DNA of 64,000 nucleotides, from NCBI GenBank assembly GCA_002473385.1, contig DKTR01000039.1:55065-119064 (forward strand), given 5' to 3'. The notes beneath the pieces were generated by a model. It did not search any database and was not told the origin of the DNA. It saw only the letters and a program-made list of their open reading frames with translations. Within the stretch, counting starts at the first letter, position 1; every line of letters begins with the position of its first letter. Positions 1 through 11,128 of the stretch are shown in pieces. A program made the position numbers and the translations under genes. The DNA comes from Lachnospiraceae bacterium UBA7225 (GTDB taxonomy: Bacteria > Bacillota > Clostridia > Lachnospirales > Lachnospiraceae).

Positions 1-680
<680 letters not shown>

Positions 681-722
681 TCAAAAAGGTCCACCGGATC
701 TTTTTCTCATATGCATGACAGC

Positions 723-760
723 AAAAACGCTGCACAGCAGATTTTCTCTGCCATGCAGCG
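723..760 (-). terminator. Rho-independent terminator after the 2-hydroxyacid dehydrogenase gene
   Basis: Arms CGCTGCA (728-734) and TGCAGCG (754-760) pair, and an inner GCAG/CTGC adds to the stem. Read on the minus strand the stem is followed at once by five T residues (727-723). It sits 26 bases past the stop of the dehydrogenase gene, between that gene and glpK. The rest of 531-785 shows no gene. Confidence 0.72.
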
Positions 761-785
761 CATCCAATGCTTCACATTATATTTT

Positions 786-1742
786 CTACGGAATCAGATT
801 CCGTTTCTCCCCGTGCAGAAATGCCCGGATATTTAAAGATACCTCTTCCATCAGACGGCTTCTCGCCTCGCGCGTTGCCCATGCAATATGCGGCGTAACT
901 ATCAGCTTTGTGCTGTCCTGAATCTCCAGAAGCGGATTTCCCGCTTTCATAGGCTCTGCCGAGATCACGTCCAGCCCGGCTCCGGCGATAAGGTTTTCAT
1001 TTAATGCCGTGACCAGATCCCGCTCGTTCACGATCGGTCCTCTCGCCACATTGATAAGAATGGCTTCCGGCTTCATTTTGCGGAACCGTTCTATATTCAT
1101 CATATTCTCCGTCACTGCGTTCAGCGGGGCATGGATGGACACCACATCCGCCCGTGCCAGCAGCTCGTCCAACGTGACGGATTCATAAGTGCTGTCCGTA
1201 TTTTTCCCTGATGTGGAATAATAAATAATATGGCAGCCAAATGCCTGCGCGATCTGCGCTACCCGCTTTCCGATAGCACCGAGTCCGATGATACCCCAGG
1301 TCTTTCCCGCCAGTTCGGAAATTCTCCGATCCATGTGGCAGAAAATATCACATTTTACATATTCGCCGGATTTTACATACCTGTCGTAATAATCCAGCTG
1401 CTCCAACAGATACAGCGCCAGTGCAAAGGTATGCTGTGCAACAGAATCGGTCGAATACCCGCCCACGTTGGCTACCGCGATTCCCCTGCTGTCTGTATAA
1501 GCTTTGTCAATGATGTTGTATCCGGTTGCTGTAATAGCAATCATCTTCAGATTAGCAGCGTCCTCCAGAGTTTCCCGGTTCATCGGAATCTTGTTGACGA
1601 TAATGATATCCGCATCCTTTACCTTTTCCGGCGTGTCTTCTGCAGTTGACCGGTCGTAAATCACCAGTTCTCCCAGATTTTCAATCTGCGATAAATCAAT
1701 ATCCTCTCCAAGGGAGTTGCGCTCCAGCATAACAATTTTCAT
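786..1742 (-). CDS. D-isomer-specific 2-hydroxyacid dehydrogenase (glycerate/hydroxypyruvate type)
   Basis: NAD(P)-dependent cytoplasmic dehydrogenase interconverting a D-2-hydroxy acid and its 2-oxo acid. The 318 residues are the usual family length. The nucleotide-binding loop GLGAIG is at 153-158. The catalytic trio of the family is present: Arg234 in NVARGP, Glu263 in GLDVISAEP and His285 in VTPHIAWAT. The overall look is closest to glycerate dehydrogenase/hydroxypyruvate reductase, but the true substrate (hydroxypyruvate, glyoxylate, another 2-keto acid) cannot be told from sequence. The gene lies 13 bases downstream of pgi on the same strand, so the two are probably cotranscribed, and a terminator follows it. 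Confidence 0.85.
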   Translation of the reverse strand: MKIVMLERNSLGEDIDLSQIENLGELVIYDRSTAEDTPEKVKDADIIIVNKIPMNRETLEDAANLKMIAITATGYNIIDKAYTDSRGIAVANVGGYSTDSVAQHTFALALYLLEQLDYYDRYVKSGEYVKCDIFCHMDRRISELAGKTWGIIGLGAIGKRVAQIAQAFGCHIIYYSTSGKNTDSTYESVTLDELLARADVVSIHAPLNAVTENMMNIERFRKMKPEAILINVARGPIVNERDLVTALNENLIAGAGLDVISAEPMKAGNPLLEIQDSTKLIVTPHIAWATREARSRLMEEVSLNIRAFLHGEKRNLIP

Positions 1743-1755
1743 TTTCCTGTGCTCC

Positions 1756-3105
1756 TTACAGGCGTTTCAGAAGTTCTTCACGCTCTTTTTCGTATCCCGG
1801 CTTGCCAAGCAGTGCGAACATGTTCTTTTTGTAGCTCTCTACGCCCGGCTGATTGAACGGATTTACGCCGAGAATATAGCCGCTGACACCACACGCAAAC
1901 TCAAAGAAATAGAACAACTGCCCAAGTGTATACTCATCCTGACGCGGGATGTTCACCATCAGATTCGGCACATTGCCGTCTGTGTGCGCAAGAATCGTTC
2001 CGTTCATTGCGCTCTTATTTACAAAATCTACAGTCTTGCCTGCCAGATAATTCAGACCATCCAGATCTACCGGTTCCTCGCCGATCTTAATCTCATACTG
2101 TGACTCTTCCACACTCAAAACCGTCTCAAACATGATGCGCGCGCCATCCTGTATGAACTGTCCCATGGAGTGCAGGTCAGTCGTCAGATCAACAGATGCC
2201 GGAAGAATACCCTTCTGGTCCTTTCCTTCGCTCTCCCCGTAGAGCTGCTTCCACCACTCAGATACGTAGTGCAGACTCGGCTCGTAGTTTGCAAGAATTT
2301 CCACTTCTTTTCCTTTTCTGTGCAAAATGTTGCGGACTGCCGCATATTTCAGCGCGTCGTTGTCGGCAAAATCTGCTTCCAGTGCATGCTTTCTTTCCGC
2401 AGCTGCACCTTCCATCAATTTGCTGATATCTGCCCCGCTCACCGCGATCGGAAGCAGACCTACTGCAGTAAGAACAGAGAAACGTCCTCCTACATCATCC
2501 GGAACTACAAAGCTTTCATATCCCTCTTCTGTTGCAAGTCCTTTTAACGCTCCTCTGGCTTTATCAGTTGTTGCATAAATACGCTTTGCAGCTTCTGCCT
2601 TTCCATATTTCTTTTCCAGCATTTCTTTAAATATACGGAAAGCGATTGCCGGCTCCGTAGTCGTTCCCGATTTTGAAATAATATTTACAGAGAAATCCCT
2701 GTCTCCGATTACATCGATCAGATGCTTCAGATACGTACTGCTGATGCTGTTGCCTGCAAAATAGATTTCCGGTGTCTTGCGGATTTCCTTAGAAACCGTA
2801 TTGTAAAAACTGTGACGTAAAAATTCAATCGCCGCTCTCGCACCCAGATAAGAACCGCCGATACCGATAACGACCAGCACCTCGCTGTCGCCCTTGATTT
2901 TCTCGGCTGCCTTTTCAATTCTGGCAAATTCTTCTTTATCATAGTTTACCGGAAGGTCGATCCATCCCAGGAAATCATTTCCCGCACCGGACTTTGATAC
3001 CAGTGTCTCCTTCGCAAGTGCAACTGTTTTTTCCATACATGCCATCTCAGCATCGCTAATAAACTTCCCTGCCTTTGAATAATCGAACGTTACTCTGTCT
3101 GCCAT
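1756..3105 (-). CDS. pgi: Glucose-6-phosphate isomerase
   Basis: Glycolytic enzyme converting glucose 6-phosphate to fructose 6-phosphate. The 449 residues match the short Bacillus-type form. Both family signatures are visible: [15 protein letters not shown] in the middle and [19 protein letters not shown] near the end. The [13 protein letters not shown] phosphate-binding stretch lies near residue 80. An ATG exists 90 bases upstream, but the chosen start ([10 protein letters not shown]) has AAGGAGC at the right distance and gives the family length, whereas the upstream extension runs into unrelated sequence. It is followed closely by the 2-hydroxyacid dehydrogenase gene and preceded by a structured repeat. 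Confidence 0.96.
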   Translation of the reverse strand: MADRVTFDYSKAGKFISDAEMACMEKTVALAKETLVSKSGAGNDFLGWIDLPVNYDKEEFARIEKAAEKIKGDSEVLVVIGIGGSYLGARAAIEFLRHSFYNTVSKEIRKTPEIYFAGNSISSTYLKHLIDVIGDRDFSVNIISKSGTTTEPAIAFRIFKEMLEKKYGKAEAAKRIYATTDKARGALKGLATEEGYESFVVPDDVGGRFSVLTAVGLLPIAVSGADISKLMEGAAAERKHALEADFADNDALKYAAVRNILHRKGKEVEILANYEPSLHYVSEWWKQLYGESEGKDQKGILPASVDLTTDLHSMGQFIQDGARIMFETVLSVEESQYEIKIGEEPVDLDGLNYLAGKTVDFVNKSAMNGTILAHTDGNVPNLMVNIPRQDEYTLGQLFYFFEFACGVSGYILGVNPFNQPGVESYKKNMFALLGKPGYEKEREELLKRL

Positions 3106-3200
3106 AGTTTTTCGCTCCTTTTCATCATAATCGGGGGTTTTTGACCCCAACATCATTTTATCAGACTGTCCAAAAAATGTAAAGTGTATACCCATAAAGC

Positions 3201-3358
3201 TGTGCGCTTCTTTTTTTCAGCAGACAGCGCAAGCTTGCTTGCAGGTTGGCTGGCGGAAAAAAAGAAGCATAGGGCGTATGCCCGCAACGAGGATTTGTCC
3301 TGCAAATCCGAGGTCTGCACGGCTTTTATTTGTGCGCTTCTTTTTTTCAGCAGACAGC
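3201..3358. repeat. Structured intergenic repeat element (direct and inverted repeats)
   Basis: A 28-base block at 3201-3228 recurs exactly at 3331-3358. Inside the first copy GCTTCTTTTTTTC (3206-3218) is matched by an exact inverted copy at 3256-3268. Between the two direct copies lie two more small hairpins, GGGC-GTAT-GCCC and GGATTTG-TCCTG-CAAATCC. The block fills the gap between the membrane-protein gene and pgi. It looks like a short, folded, non-coding repeat (BIME/MITE-like) that may also act as a terminator; short open frames across it look accidental. Family membership is unknown. Confidence 0.6.
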
Positions 3359-3371
3359 ATTTATACACTTT

Positions 3372-4160
3372 TTACGCCAGGAATTCTGCCAGCACATCCC
3401 GTATGATCCGCTCCTGCTCTTTGGAATCCATCTGCCGCAAAAGCTCCCGGTTCCGCTCCCGTTCCGTGTCTGAGGCAGCCGTCTCCCGCGCACCGTCTTT
3501 GATTTTTGCCAGATTTGTCTTCAACTCCCGTTTTTCCCGCTGCGCCTTTGTCTCCGCCTGCTCTCCATTTTTTTTGCGTATACCGATCATGGACGGTATC
3601 TTCGTTTTTACCGCGGCAGTGGCTGCCACCTCCTGCTCTGCTTCCTGGTATTCCACAGCCGCTCCGCTGTGGAAGAAATAATCCTCCAGCTCCATCTGCA
3701 GATAGGATGCCTTATACGGAAGATCTGTCCACAGACCGGAAACCACTGTCACTGCCGTCACACCGCCTGCAGCCCACAAAATATTTTGTATATATGTATC
3801 GGATAATCCTGTCCGGAAGCAATAAATCAGTCCCGCTGCTGCCGCTGCCATACTGACGATATAAAACCCGCCTGCCAGCCGCTTCCACTGATGAAATGTC
3901 ATCCGCATGAACCGGTAATCACACATGCTCCGCCGTACAAAAACAGGAATATTTACATTTTCATTGCTCCGCTTCTTGTCCATCCGGAATTTGTACCGTA
4001 ATTGTTTCATAAAATCCCGCTTTTCTAATTGTGTGTCCGATGCCTCCCGTATCAGCAGCTTATAGCGCCTGCTAATAAGAAACTGACAAAGTATCCCCAG
4101 CATCCCGACTGCCGCCATCGCATAAAGTAACGTGTTTGTTTCTATGATTGTGCGTATCAT
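3372..4160 (-). CDS. Conserved-looking membrane protein of unknown function
   Basis: Not recognised. The 262 residues hold one hydrophobic segment near residues 9-30 and a closely spaced pair near 95-145, so at least the first half is membrane-embedded. The second half is charged and probably helical (EQAETKAQREKRELK and similar), ending in a basic and acidic tail that could form a coiled coil. The start MIRTIIETN at 4160 was preferred over an ATG 54 bases upstream because AAAGGGGG stands directly before it. It is transcribed towards pgi but separated by the repeat element. No domain supports a function. Confidence 0.6.
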   Translation of the reverse strand: MIRTIIETNTLLYAMAAVGMLGILCQFLISRRYKLLIREASDTQLEKRDFMKQLRYKFRMDKKRSNENVNIPVFVRRSMCDYRFMRMTFHQWKRLAGGFYIVSMAAAAAGLIYCFRTGLSDTYIQNILWAAGGVTAVTVVSGLWTDLPYKASYLQMELEDYFFHSGAAVEYQEAEQEVAATAAVKTKIPSMIGIRKKNGEQAETKAQREKRELKTNLAKIKDGARETAASDTERERNRELLRQMDSKEQERIIRDVLAEFLA

Positions 4161-4248
4161 AGTGATCCCCCTTTTAATATTTATTGGATTTTTCTGACAG
4201 CCCGCCTGCATCATTCCCGGGTAACTGCATGTCTGCTGTCACTTGCAG

Positions 4249-4277
4249 AGTATAAAGCACAAATCGCGTTTTGAAAA
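4249..4277 (-). promoter_or_regulatory. Possible promoter of the membrane-protein gene
   Basis: On the minus strand TTTTCA (4277-4272) and TATACT (4254-4249) are separated by 17 bases, about 90 bases before the start at 4160. The -10 box is good and the -35 box weak. Confidence 0.35.
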
Positions 4278-4292
4278 GCATTTCCGCTCGAC

Positions 4293-4338
4293 AAAAAAAG
4301 CCTGCAGGCGCCGGTTTTACCGGCAGTTTAACCTGCAG
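4293..4338 (-). terminator. Rho-independent terminator of the LacI-family regulator
   Basis: Outer arms CTGCAGG/CCTGCAG (4302-4308 and 4332-4338) and inner arms GCCGGT/ACCGGC (4310-4315 and 4319-4324) form a long hairpin. On the minus strand it is followed by seven T residues (4299-4293). It lies downstream of the regulator gene at 4482. Confidence 0.8.
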
Positions 4339-4481
4339 TAACTTTATGTAAAACTTCTTCATTTTCCGCACCTCAGGCACTTCGGGTAACGCGTTTTTTT
4401 CGGTAATCCGGGCTGCTGCCGCTATCTGAGGCGCCCGGCCGGTCTGCACCGCCGGACAGAGAATGCTGTCGAAAACTTCTT

Positions 4482-5516
4482 CTATCTGGTTTTAAATATA
4501 TCCGCCTCCGCTACAGTTCCGCCCTCAAACAGCTCAACCGGCAAAACCTCTTTTCTTGCCGGCAGATCAGGATTCTGCAGCCGTGTAAGAAGCAGACGGA
4601 CTGCCGAATTTCCCAGGCTTGTTCCCTGCCTGCTGGAAATGCTGGAGAGCTGCATCAGGTAGGGAATACTTTCCGTTAAATGGTCAAAGCCAATAACCGA
4701 TACCTCTTCCGGAATGTTGATTTTTCTGCTTCTCAGACAATTCATGGCATGATACGCCATCTGGTCATTAAACGAAAAAATCGCTGTATAATCCACTGGA
4801 AAAATCAACTCATGTACCCGGTTCTGTTCCACCGCCTCCAGAAATTCCAGCGACGCAACGATTCTGAGATTCTCTTCCGGAATATGTGCATCCTGCAAAG
4901 CCGCCATCAGACCCTCCTGCCGCAGGGGCTGCGCACCGTTGTCAGGTTGTCCGGCAAGATAGAGTATTTTCCGGTGCCCGTATTTGATCAAATTTTGTCC
5001 GGCAAGATATCCACCTGCAAAATCATCGCAGCGGACACAGTCGACTGATACCCCCGGCAGTTCACGTCCTACCAGAATGATCGGCGTATGTGCCTGCTGA
5101 CTGCGTATGACCATCTGCTCGTCATGCATGTTCGGGAAAAAAAGGATCCCATCCACATAATGAGAAAGCGCTGCCTCCAGAATTTCCATACTCGAAGCGC
5201 CATCCATATCCGTGCACAAAATAATAACATTATACCCCTGTACTTTCAGCAATTCATTAATCTCAGCAATGGCCTCTGTGTAATACTGGTTTTTAATATC
5301 ATCTATAATAATAGCAATCAGATTGCTTTTTCTTTTTCTAAGCGAAGATGCAAGATTATTGCGGATATATCCCAGCTCATTTGCCATGTCCCGCACCCGC
5401 CGGCTTGTTTTTTCCGAAAGGCGCATATCACCGCGGAGTACGCGGGATACCGTATTGACAGAAACACCACAGGCGTCTGCAATGTCTTTTAACGTTACCC
5501 GATGATTTTGCTGCAT
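4482..5516 (-). CDS. LacI/GalR-family repressor, probably of the arabinofuranosidase operon
   Basis: DNA-binding sugar-responsive regulator of 344 residues, the usual length. The N-terminus VTLKDIADACGVSVNTVSRVLRG is the LacI helix-turn-helix, followed by the hinge helix (NNLASSLRKRKSN) and a periplasmic-binding-protein-like effector domain starting at about residue 60. The gene is divergent from the GH51 gene at 5900. A CTAACGTTTTAG-type palindrome 20 bases before its own start and a TAACGTTA palindrome over the divergent promoter suggest control of both genes. The effector is probably arabinose or an arabinoside; this rests on context only. Confidence 0.85.
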   Translation of the reverse strand: MQQNHRVTLKDIADACGVSVNTVSRVLRGDMRLSEKTSRRVRDMANELGYIRNNLASSLRKRKSNLIAIIIDDIKNQYYTEAIAEINELLKVQGYNVIILCTDMDGASSMEILEAALSHYVDGILFFPNMHDEQMVIRSQQAHTPIILVGRELPGVSVDCVRCDDFAGGYLAGQNLIKYGHRKILYLAGQPDNGAQPLRQEGLMAALQDAHIPEENLRIVASLEFLEAVEQNRVHELIFPVDYTAIFSFNDQMAYHAMNCLRSRKINIPEEVSVIGFDHLTESIPYLMQLSSISSRQGTSLGNSAVRLLLTRLQNPDLPARKEVLPVELFEGGTVAEADIFKTR

Positions 5517-5535
5517 AAAAGCTCCTTTCCCATTA

Positions 5536-5551
5536 ATCTAACGTTTTAGAT
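5536..5551. promoter_or_regulatory. Probable LacI-family operator next to the regulator start
   Basis: ATCTAACGTTTTAGAT is a near-perfect palindrome centred on CG, the usual centre of LacI/GalR operators. It lies 20 bases upstream of the regulator's ATG, which suggests autoregulation. Confidence 0.55.
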
Positions 5552-5723
5552 ATCGGGGTTAAAAGTGTCTGTCCCCGACATCAATTTAATTGTTATCATA
5601 CCATATGCCCCCGTATATTGAACAGATAATTTTATGCTATAGTTTTTAAATAACACATTATACAAAATTACCATTGCGTTTTTGTTGGATTTGTCAAAAT
5701 AGCCAATTTATACTAATTATTTC

Positions 5724-7426
<1,703 letters not shown>

Positions 7427-7440
7427 GAAAGGAGCACTAT

Positions 7441-8520
7441 ATGAGTAATTTACCAAAAACTATGAAAGCACTGGTTGCCTATGGACCGGGCGATTATCGT
7501 CTGGAGATGAACCATCCGACACCGGTATGCGGACCGGACGATATCATCATCAAAACCGAAGGCTGCGGTGTCTGCGTCAGTGATGTAAAATGCTACCACG
7601 GAGCCGGAAGGTACTGGGGAAGCGAAACAGAAAAAGCATGGGTAGAACCGCCCTTCATCCCGGGACACGAATTTCTCGGTTTTGTGGCGGAAATCGGCGA
7701 AAATGTAAAGGGATTTGAGATCGGAGACCGTATCACGGCCGATCAGATACTTCCCTGTGGCGAATGCCGGTTCTGCAAGAGCGGAAGATACTGGATGTGC
7801 CAGCCGCACAAAATGTTTGGCTACCAGAATACAAATGACGGCGGCATGGCAGAATATGTGCGCTATCCAAAGACTGCGGTAATCTCTAAGGTTCCAAAGG
7901 AGCTTCCGCGTGAAAAGGCACTGCTGATTGAGCCGTATGCCTGCTCCAAACACGCTGTGGACCGCGCCGGCATCACAAATGAGGATATTCTCGTCATTGC
8001 CGGAGCCGGTACCCTCGGTCTCGGCATGATTACCTACGCGCGCATGAAAAACCCGGCAAAGCTGATCGTGGTAGATATGATAGATGAGCGTCTGGAGAAA
8101 GCAAAGGACTTCGGGGCAGATCTCGTAATCAACCCCTCGAAGGAAGATGCCATAGCAAAAATTATGGAATTAACCGAAGGCTACGGCTGCGACATCTATA
8201 TTGAAGCAACCGGGCATCCGTCCAGCGTAAAGCAGGGACTCGCCATGGTACGCAAGCTTGGTACATTTGTAGAATTTGGAGTATTCGCACAGGAAACCTC
8301 TGTAGACTGGTCTGTAATCGGCGACGGAAAAGAGCTGAATGTACTCGGCTCCCACATCAGTCCTTACTGCTATCCGTTTGTCATTGAACATATGACCGAC
8401 GGCAGTTTAAAAACAGACGGTCTGATAAAACGTACCTTCCCTATCGAAAAATGGGAGGAAGCCTTCGAGTATGCCAGCGGCAAATATGGAGATTTCAAGG
8501 TAGCAATTACATTTGACTGA
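7441..8520 (+). CDS. Zinc-dependent medium-chain alcohol/polyol dehydrogenase
   Basis: Cytoplasmic NAD(P)-dependent dehydrogenase of the MDR family, 359 residues. Catalytic zinc ligands appear as Cys in CGVCVSD and the His-Glu pair in IPGHEFLG. The structural zinc site is the cysteine cluster CGECRFCKSGRYWMC. The Rossmann loop is AGAGTLGLG. It most resembles sugar-alcohol dehydrogenases such as erythritol/L-threitol dehydrogenases. Sitting directly behind the GH51 gene with AAAGGAG spacing typical of an operon, it probably oxidises or reduces the released pentose or its alcohol. The exact substrate is not determined. Confidence 0.85.
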   Translation: MSNLPKTMKALVAYGPGDYRLEMNHPTPVCGPDDIIIKTEGCGVCVSDVKCYHGAGRYWGSETEKAWVEPPFIPGHEFLGFVAEIGENVKGFEIGDRITADQILPCGECRFCKSGRYWMCQPHKMFGYQNTNDGGMAEYVRYPKTAVISKVPKELPREKALLIEPYACSKHAVDRAGITNEDILVIAGAGTLGLGMITYARMKNPAKLIVVDMIDERLEKAKDFGADLVINPSKEDAIAKIMELTEGYGCDIYIEATGHPSSVKQGLAMVRKLGTFVEFGVFAQETSVDWSVIGDGKELNVLGSHISPYCYPFVIEHMTDGSLKTDGLIKRTFPIEKWEEAFEYASGKYGDFKVAITFD

Positions 8521-8531
8521 TACAAAATATC

Positions 8532-8570
8532 CGGTGTAACTCTGTAAAAGGGGTTACACCGTTTCCTTTT
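8532..8570 (+). terminator. Rho-independent terminator of the arabinofuranosidase operon
   Basis: CGGTGTAAC (8532-8540) pairs with GTTACACCG (8553-8561), followed by TTTCCTTTT. It starts 11 bases after the dehydrogenase stop codon. The remaining bases to 8678 hold no gene. Confidence 0.8.
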
Positions 8571-8678
8571 ATCCTGATTTCTTATCATACTTTTAGCGGC
8601 GGCAAAATGCAGTCAGAAACCCCGCTGCAAACACAGCATCTGGTTCATTACTCGCGGGAATAAACAGACACCCCGGAG

Positions 8679-9395
8679 TTATTTCCACGGTCTGCGTTTA
8701 CCAAGCCAGCCTTGCTTTGCCCAATACTTCCCATCAAGATAGTCGGGGTCATTTTTATGCAGCGATTGCTGCATCATACGGCAAAAGGAAAACTTCATTT
8801 TCGTAATCAAATTTGTATATGCGGGTTTTGTATAATCTATCTGCGCAAATTTCTGAGATAGTTTTTTCACTTTTCTTGTCAGTTCTGCCTGCTTCTTTTC
8901 GGAAAGTCTTTCCCAGACAATATCCCCCATCAATGCGCCGGTAAATACCCCGATTTTAGAAATTCCCCACCAGGATAAACTGTGCTTGATATCCTTTGCC
9001 GCAGATTTTGCTCCCGCACCTAAGCATTGTGTGATAATCACTGCCCGCTTTCCAAACATCTCAGGGGCAGGACGGTGGGATATCCAGCGGTATGCGAAAT
9101 GGTCGAGAAACGCTTTCATGGCACCCGTAGTGTGAAACACATATGACGGGGAAGTCATTACAATCAAATCCGCTTCCAAAAGCGCCTTTTCCATTCTTCC
9201 AATATATTCTGCGTCTTTGCAGGTATTTTCGCCTTTTAGAATACAACTTATACAGCCCTTGCAGAAATCGGGACAATCCTTTGGCAGATAATATTGCGTA
9301 ATATCCGCTTTATCCTTAAACTCTGCTAAAAACATCTCTTTCAGGCGATAGGTTACACCGTGTTTCTCTGTTCCGTTTATGACAGTAATATTCAT
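8679..9395 (-). CDS. NAD(P)H-dependent FMN reductase / flavodoxin-fold oxidoreductase
   Basis: Flavodoxin-like fold enzyme of 238 residues that likely reduces flavin or a quinone/nitro compound with NAD(P)H. The N-terminus MNITVINGTEKHGVTYRLKE is the FMN phosphate-binding loop. CPDFCKGCISCILKGENTC is the cysteine-rich stretch common in this subgroup, and TSPSYVFHTTGAMKAFLDHF is the flavin-binding region. Its GGAGGT ribosome binding site lies inside the last codons of the TetR gene 3 bases upstream, so the pair is translationally coupled. The regulator's operators suggest that the enzyme is induced by a toxic or redox-active compound. Confidence 0.82.
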   Translation of the reverse strand: MNITVINGTEKHGVTYRLKEMFLAEFKDKADITQYYLPKDCPDFCKGCISCILKGENTCKDAEYIGRMEKALLEADLIVMTSPSYVFHTTGAMKAFLDHFAYRWISHRPAPEMFGKRAVIITQCLGAGAKSAAKDIKHSLSWWGISKIGVFTGALMGDIVWERLSEKKQAELTRKVKKLSQKFAQIDYTKPAYTNLITKMKFSFCRMMQQSLHKNDPDYLDGKYWAKQGWLGKRRPWK

Positions 9396-9398
9396 TCT

Positions 9399-9971
9399 CT
9401 ACACCTCCAGAATATCATGAAGAATCTGGCTGTGCCACACTCTTCGGTTTTCTTTTTTCGTTAAATCGATATCCAGCAGCTTTGATACCGTGTTATACCG
9501 CAGAAACATCTGCTGCATAACTGTAATCAGACAAAAAGTTTTCCTTCTGACACCCGGCTCATCAAGGTCAGGACGACAGGCCGCAACAAGCGGCAAATAT
9601 GCCGTATAAGTTCTATTGGTATTGTCATTGTCTTTTGGCGTTTGCATGTCGGTAAGAACCGAAATTCTGGACACAGCATAATGCTCAAATAGAAAATCAA
9701 GCGTCATATTGCCAAGATACTCCAGTTTTTCAAAAGGTGTAAACCCCTCTGTTTTCTCCCGTATATGCTGAAAATTTTCAACAATATCATTTATCATACG
9801 CTCAACGCATAGTTCAATGAGCTTATCCTTATTTCCAAAGTGATAATTCAAAAGACCTAAGCCCACATCTGCTCTTTTGCATATTTCGCGAACTGTGATT
9901 TCTTCCAGATGCTCCCCTTTTTCTTCGATGAGTTTCATCGTTGCCTGTATGATTGCTTCTTTATTATCCAC
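9399..9971 (-). CDS. TetR/AcrR-family regulator (GTG start)
   Basis: One-component repressor of about 190 residues. The N-terminal helix-turn-helix is ITVREICKRADVGLGLLNYHFGNKDKL; the C-terminal part is a variable ligand domain. The start is taken as GTG at 9971, because GGAGG lies 6 bases before it. An ATG at 9992 falls inside the operator and only a few bases after the likely transcription start. It is cotranscribed with the flavin reductase. Two TGAACA-n-TGTTCA palindromes in its promoter point to autorepression. Confidence 0.85.
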   Translation of the reverse strand: MDNKEAIIQATMKLIEEKGEHLEEITVREICKRADVGLGLLNYHFGNKDKLIELCVERMINDIVENFQHIREKTEGFTPFEKLEYLGNMTLDFLFEHYAVSRISVLTDMQTPKDNDNTNRTYTAYLPLVAACRPDLDEPGVRRKTFCLITVMQQMFLRYNTVSKLLDIDLTKKENRRVWHSQILHDILEV

Positions 9972-9985
9972 ATCGCACCTCCGGC

Positions 9986-10032
9986 TGAACATTGTTCAAA
10001 TCTATTATATTGAACAGTGTTCAAAAAGTCAA
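9986..10032 (-). promoter_or_regulatory. TetR promoter with two operator palindromes
   Basis: On the minus strand TTGACT (10032-10027) and TATAAT (10009-10004) are 17 bases apart. TGAACATTGTTCA (9986-9998) and TGAACAGTGTTCA (10011-10023) are near-identical 13-base palindromes whose centres are 25 bases apart. One lies in the spacer and the other over the transcription start, an ideal layout for repression by the TetR protein encoded just downstream. Confidence 0.78.
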
Positions 10033-10105
10033 TATATATTTGTCGATTCAGAGAATGCCAGGCACAAAAAAACGTCGCCGGACTCATTTGTCGGGCAACT
10101 CATAT

Positions 10106-10154
10106 ATAGAAAAAGACACCGTGAAAAGTGTTTTTGCCTTTCTCGGTGTCTTTT
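10106..10154 (-). terminator. Rho-independent terminator after mtnN
   Basis: AAAAGACACCG (10111-10121) pairs with CGGTGTCTTTT (10144-10154). On the minus strand the stem ends in a T-rich stretch. It lies downstream of mtnN in a gap of 270 bases that holds no gene. Confidence 0.68.
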
Positions 10155-10241
10155 GCCTTCGCAGCGCCCCTAAAGCTGCATTTCAATTTTGTTTTCAAAT
10201 TACTTCCTTATGTGCCGCTGGCATTCTGAATAGCTCTCTTT

Positions 10242-10943
10242 TTAATCCAGTTCTCTTATAAAGCCGCATACCAGACGCACGCTGTGCTCTACCGCCAGCT
10301 TTTCAAAGGTTTCGTAATCCATGTTTGCGCTGTCGTCCGCTTTGTCGGAGATGGCCCGGATGATCACAAACGGAATATTATTCAAATATGCGGTGTGCGC
10401 GATAGCCGCGCCCTCCATCTCTGCACAGTAACCCCCGAAGGTGCCCGCCAGACGGTCTTTGGTTTCTTTGTCACAGATGAACTGGTCTCCGCTTACAATT
10501 CTTCCCTCAAATACACTGATCTCCGGATTTACTCTCTGGCAGACCTCCTTTGCGACTGTCCGCAATTTTTTATCTGCTTTAAAAGAAAATACATCCATCT
10601 GCGGCACCTGTCCCAGCGGATAGCCAAAGCCTGCTGCATCCATATCGTGATGCACTACATCTGTGGAGATTACAACATCTCCGATATTGATCTCCGGTTT
10701 TAACGAACCTGCAATTCCTGTATTGATAATAACGTCAACCTTAAACTCATCCTTCAATATCTGCGCACAGACTGCCGCATTTACCTTTCCAATGCCGCTC
10801 TTTACCACAACTACTGAATGATCCTCCAGTATTCCCTCCAGAAAATTCATCTTTGCGCGCGTCACCATGCGCTGCTGCCACATAGTTGCCTTCAGCTGCG
10901 CAACCTCTACTTCCATTGCCCCGATAATGCCTATCTTTTTCAT
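10242..10943 (-). CDS. mtnN: 5'-methylthioadenosine/S-adenosylhomocysteine nucleosidase
   Basis: Hydrolyses MTA and SAH to adenine plus the thioribose product, recycling by-products of methylation and polyamine/autoinducer synthesis. The 233 residues match the known enzymes. Visible marks are MKKIGIIGAMEVEV with catalytic Glu12, the VVVKSGIGKVNAA phosphate-site analogue, SGDQFI, the AEMEGAAIAH ribose-binding Glu, and the catalytic Asp in RAISDKAD. The open frame extends 48 codons upstream through a very hydrophobic stretch, but the family start and an AAAGGA site support 10943. Nothing nearby suggests a dedicated operon. Confidence 0.94.
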   Translation of the reverse strand: MKKIGIIGAMEVEVAQLKATMWQQRMVTRAKMNFLEGILEDHSVVVVKSGIGKVNAAVCAQILKDEFKVDVIINTGIAGSLKPEINIGDVVISTDVVHHDMDAAGFGYPLGQVPQMDVFSFKADKKLRTVAKEVCQRVNPEISVFEGRIVSGDQFICDKETKDRLAGTFGGYCAEMEGAAIAHTAYLNNIPFVIIRAISDKADDSANMDYETFEKLAVEHSVRLVCGFIRELD

Positions 10944-11031
10944 ATTTCGTAGTATCCTTTCCAGATGCCTTCCTGCCATACGCATCTGCGCACTGCCACG
11001 GAAAATGACAACTCTCTTGTTACCTATTAAT

Positions 11032-11060
11032 AGTATAAATAAGAATAGCAAAAATAGCAA
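11032..11060 (-). promoter_or_regulatory. Probable mtnN promoter
   Basis: Minus-strand TTGCTA (11060-11055) and TATACT (11037-11032) with a 17-base spacer, giving a leader of about 80 bases that includes a CAGATGC/GCATCTG hairpin. Confidence 0.5.
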
Positions 11061-11093
11061 CAAAAATATTTTTATTTTCCTAGTCACAAACTA

Positions 11094-11122
11094 TTGACAA
11101 TTGTTCTCAAATCATATATAAT
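11094..11122 (+). promoter_or_regulatory. Consensus promoter of the pilin half of the Tad locus
   Basis: TTGACA (11094-11099), 17 bases, TATAAT (11117-11122): a perfect housekeeping-sigma consensus. It reads into the pilin gene through a leader of nearly 200 bases. The other Tad half has an equally perfect promoter at 31926-31954. Confidence 0.8.
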
Positions 11123-11128
11123 GCAATC

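Noticed and set aside
3153..3368. Open frames on both strands across the repeat element
   Set aside because: They are made of the repeat sequence itself and have no ribosome binding site.
4174..4449. Open frame of 91 codons on the minus strand upstream of the membrane-protein gene
   Set aside because: It runs across a strong terminator hairpin, has no convincing ribosome binding site and no recognisable composition.
8608..8639. Weak minus-strand hairpin TGCAG/CTGCA after the flavin reductase gene
   Set aside because: Only five pairs and four T residues; not enough to call a terminator.
10944..11087. Hydrophobic N-terminal extension of MtnN that could look like a signal peptide
   Set aside because: MtnN is cytoplasmic, the family starts at MKKIGIIGAME, and the stretch overlaps the promoter at 11032-11060.
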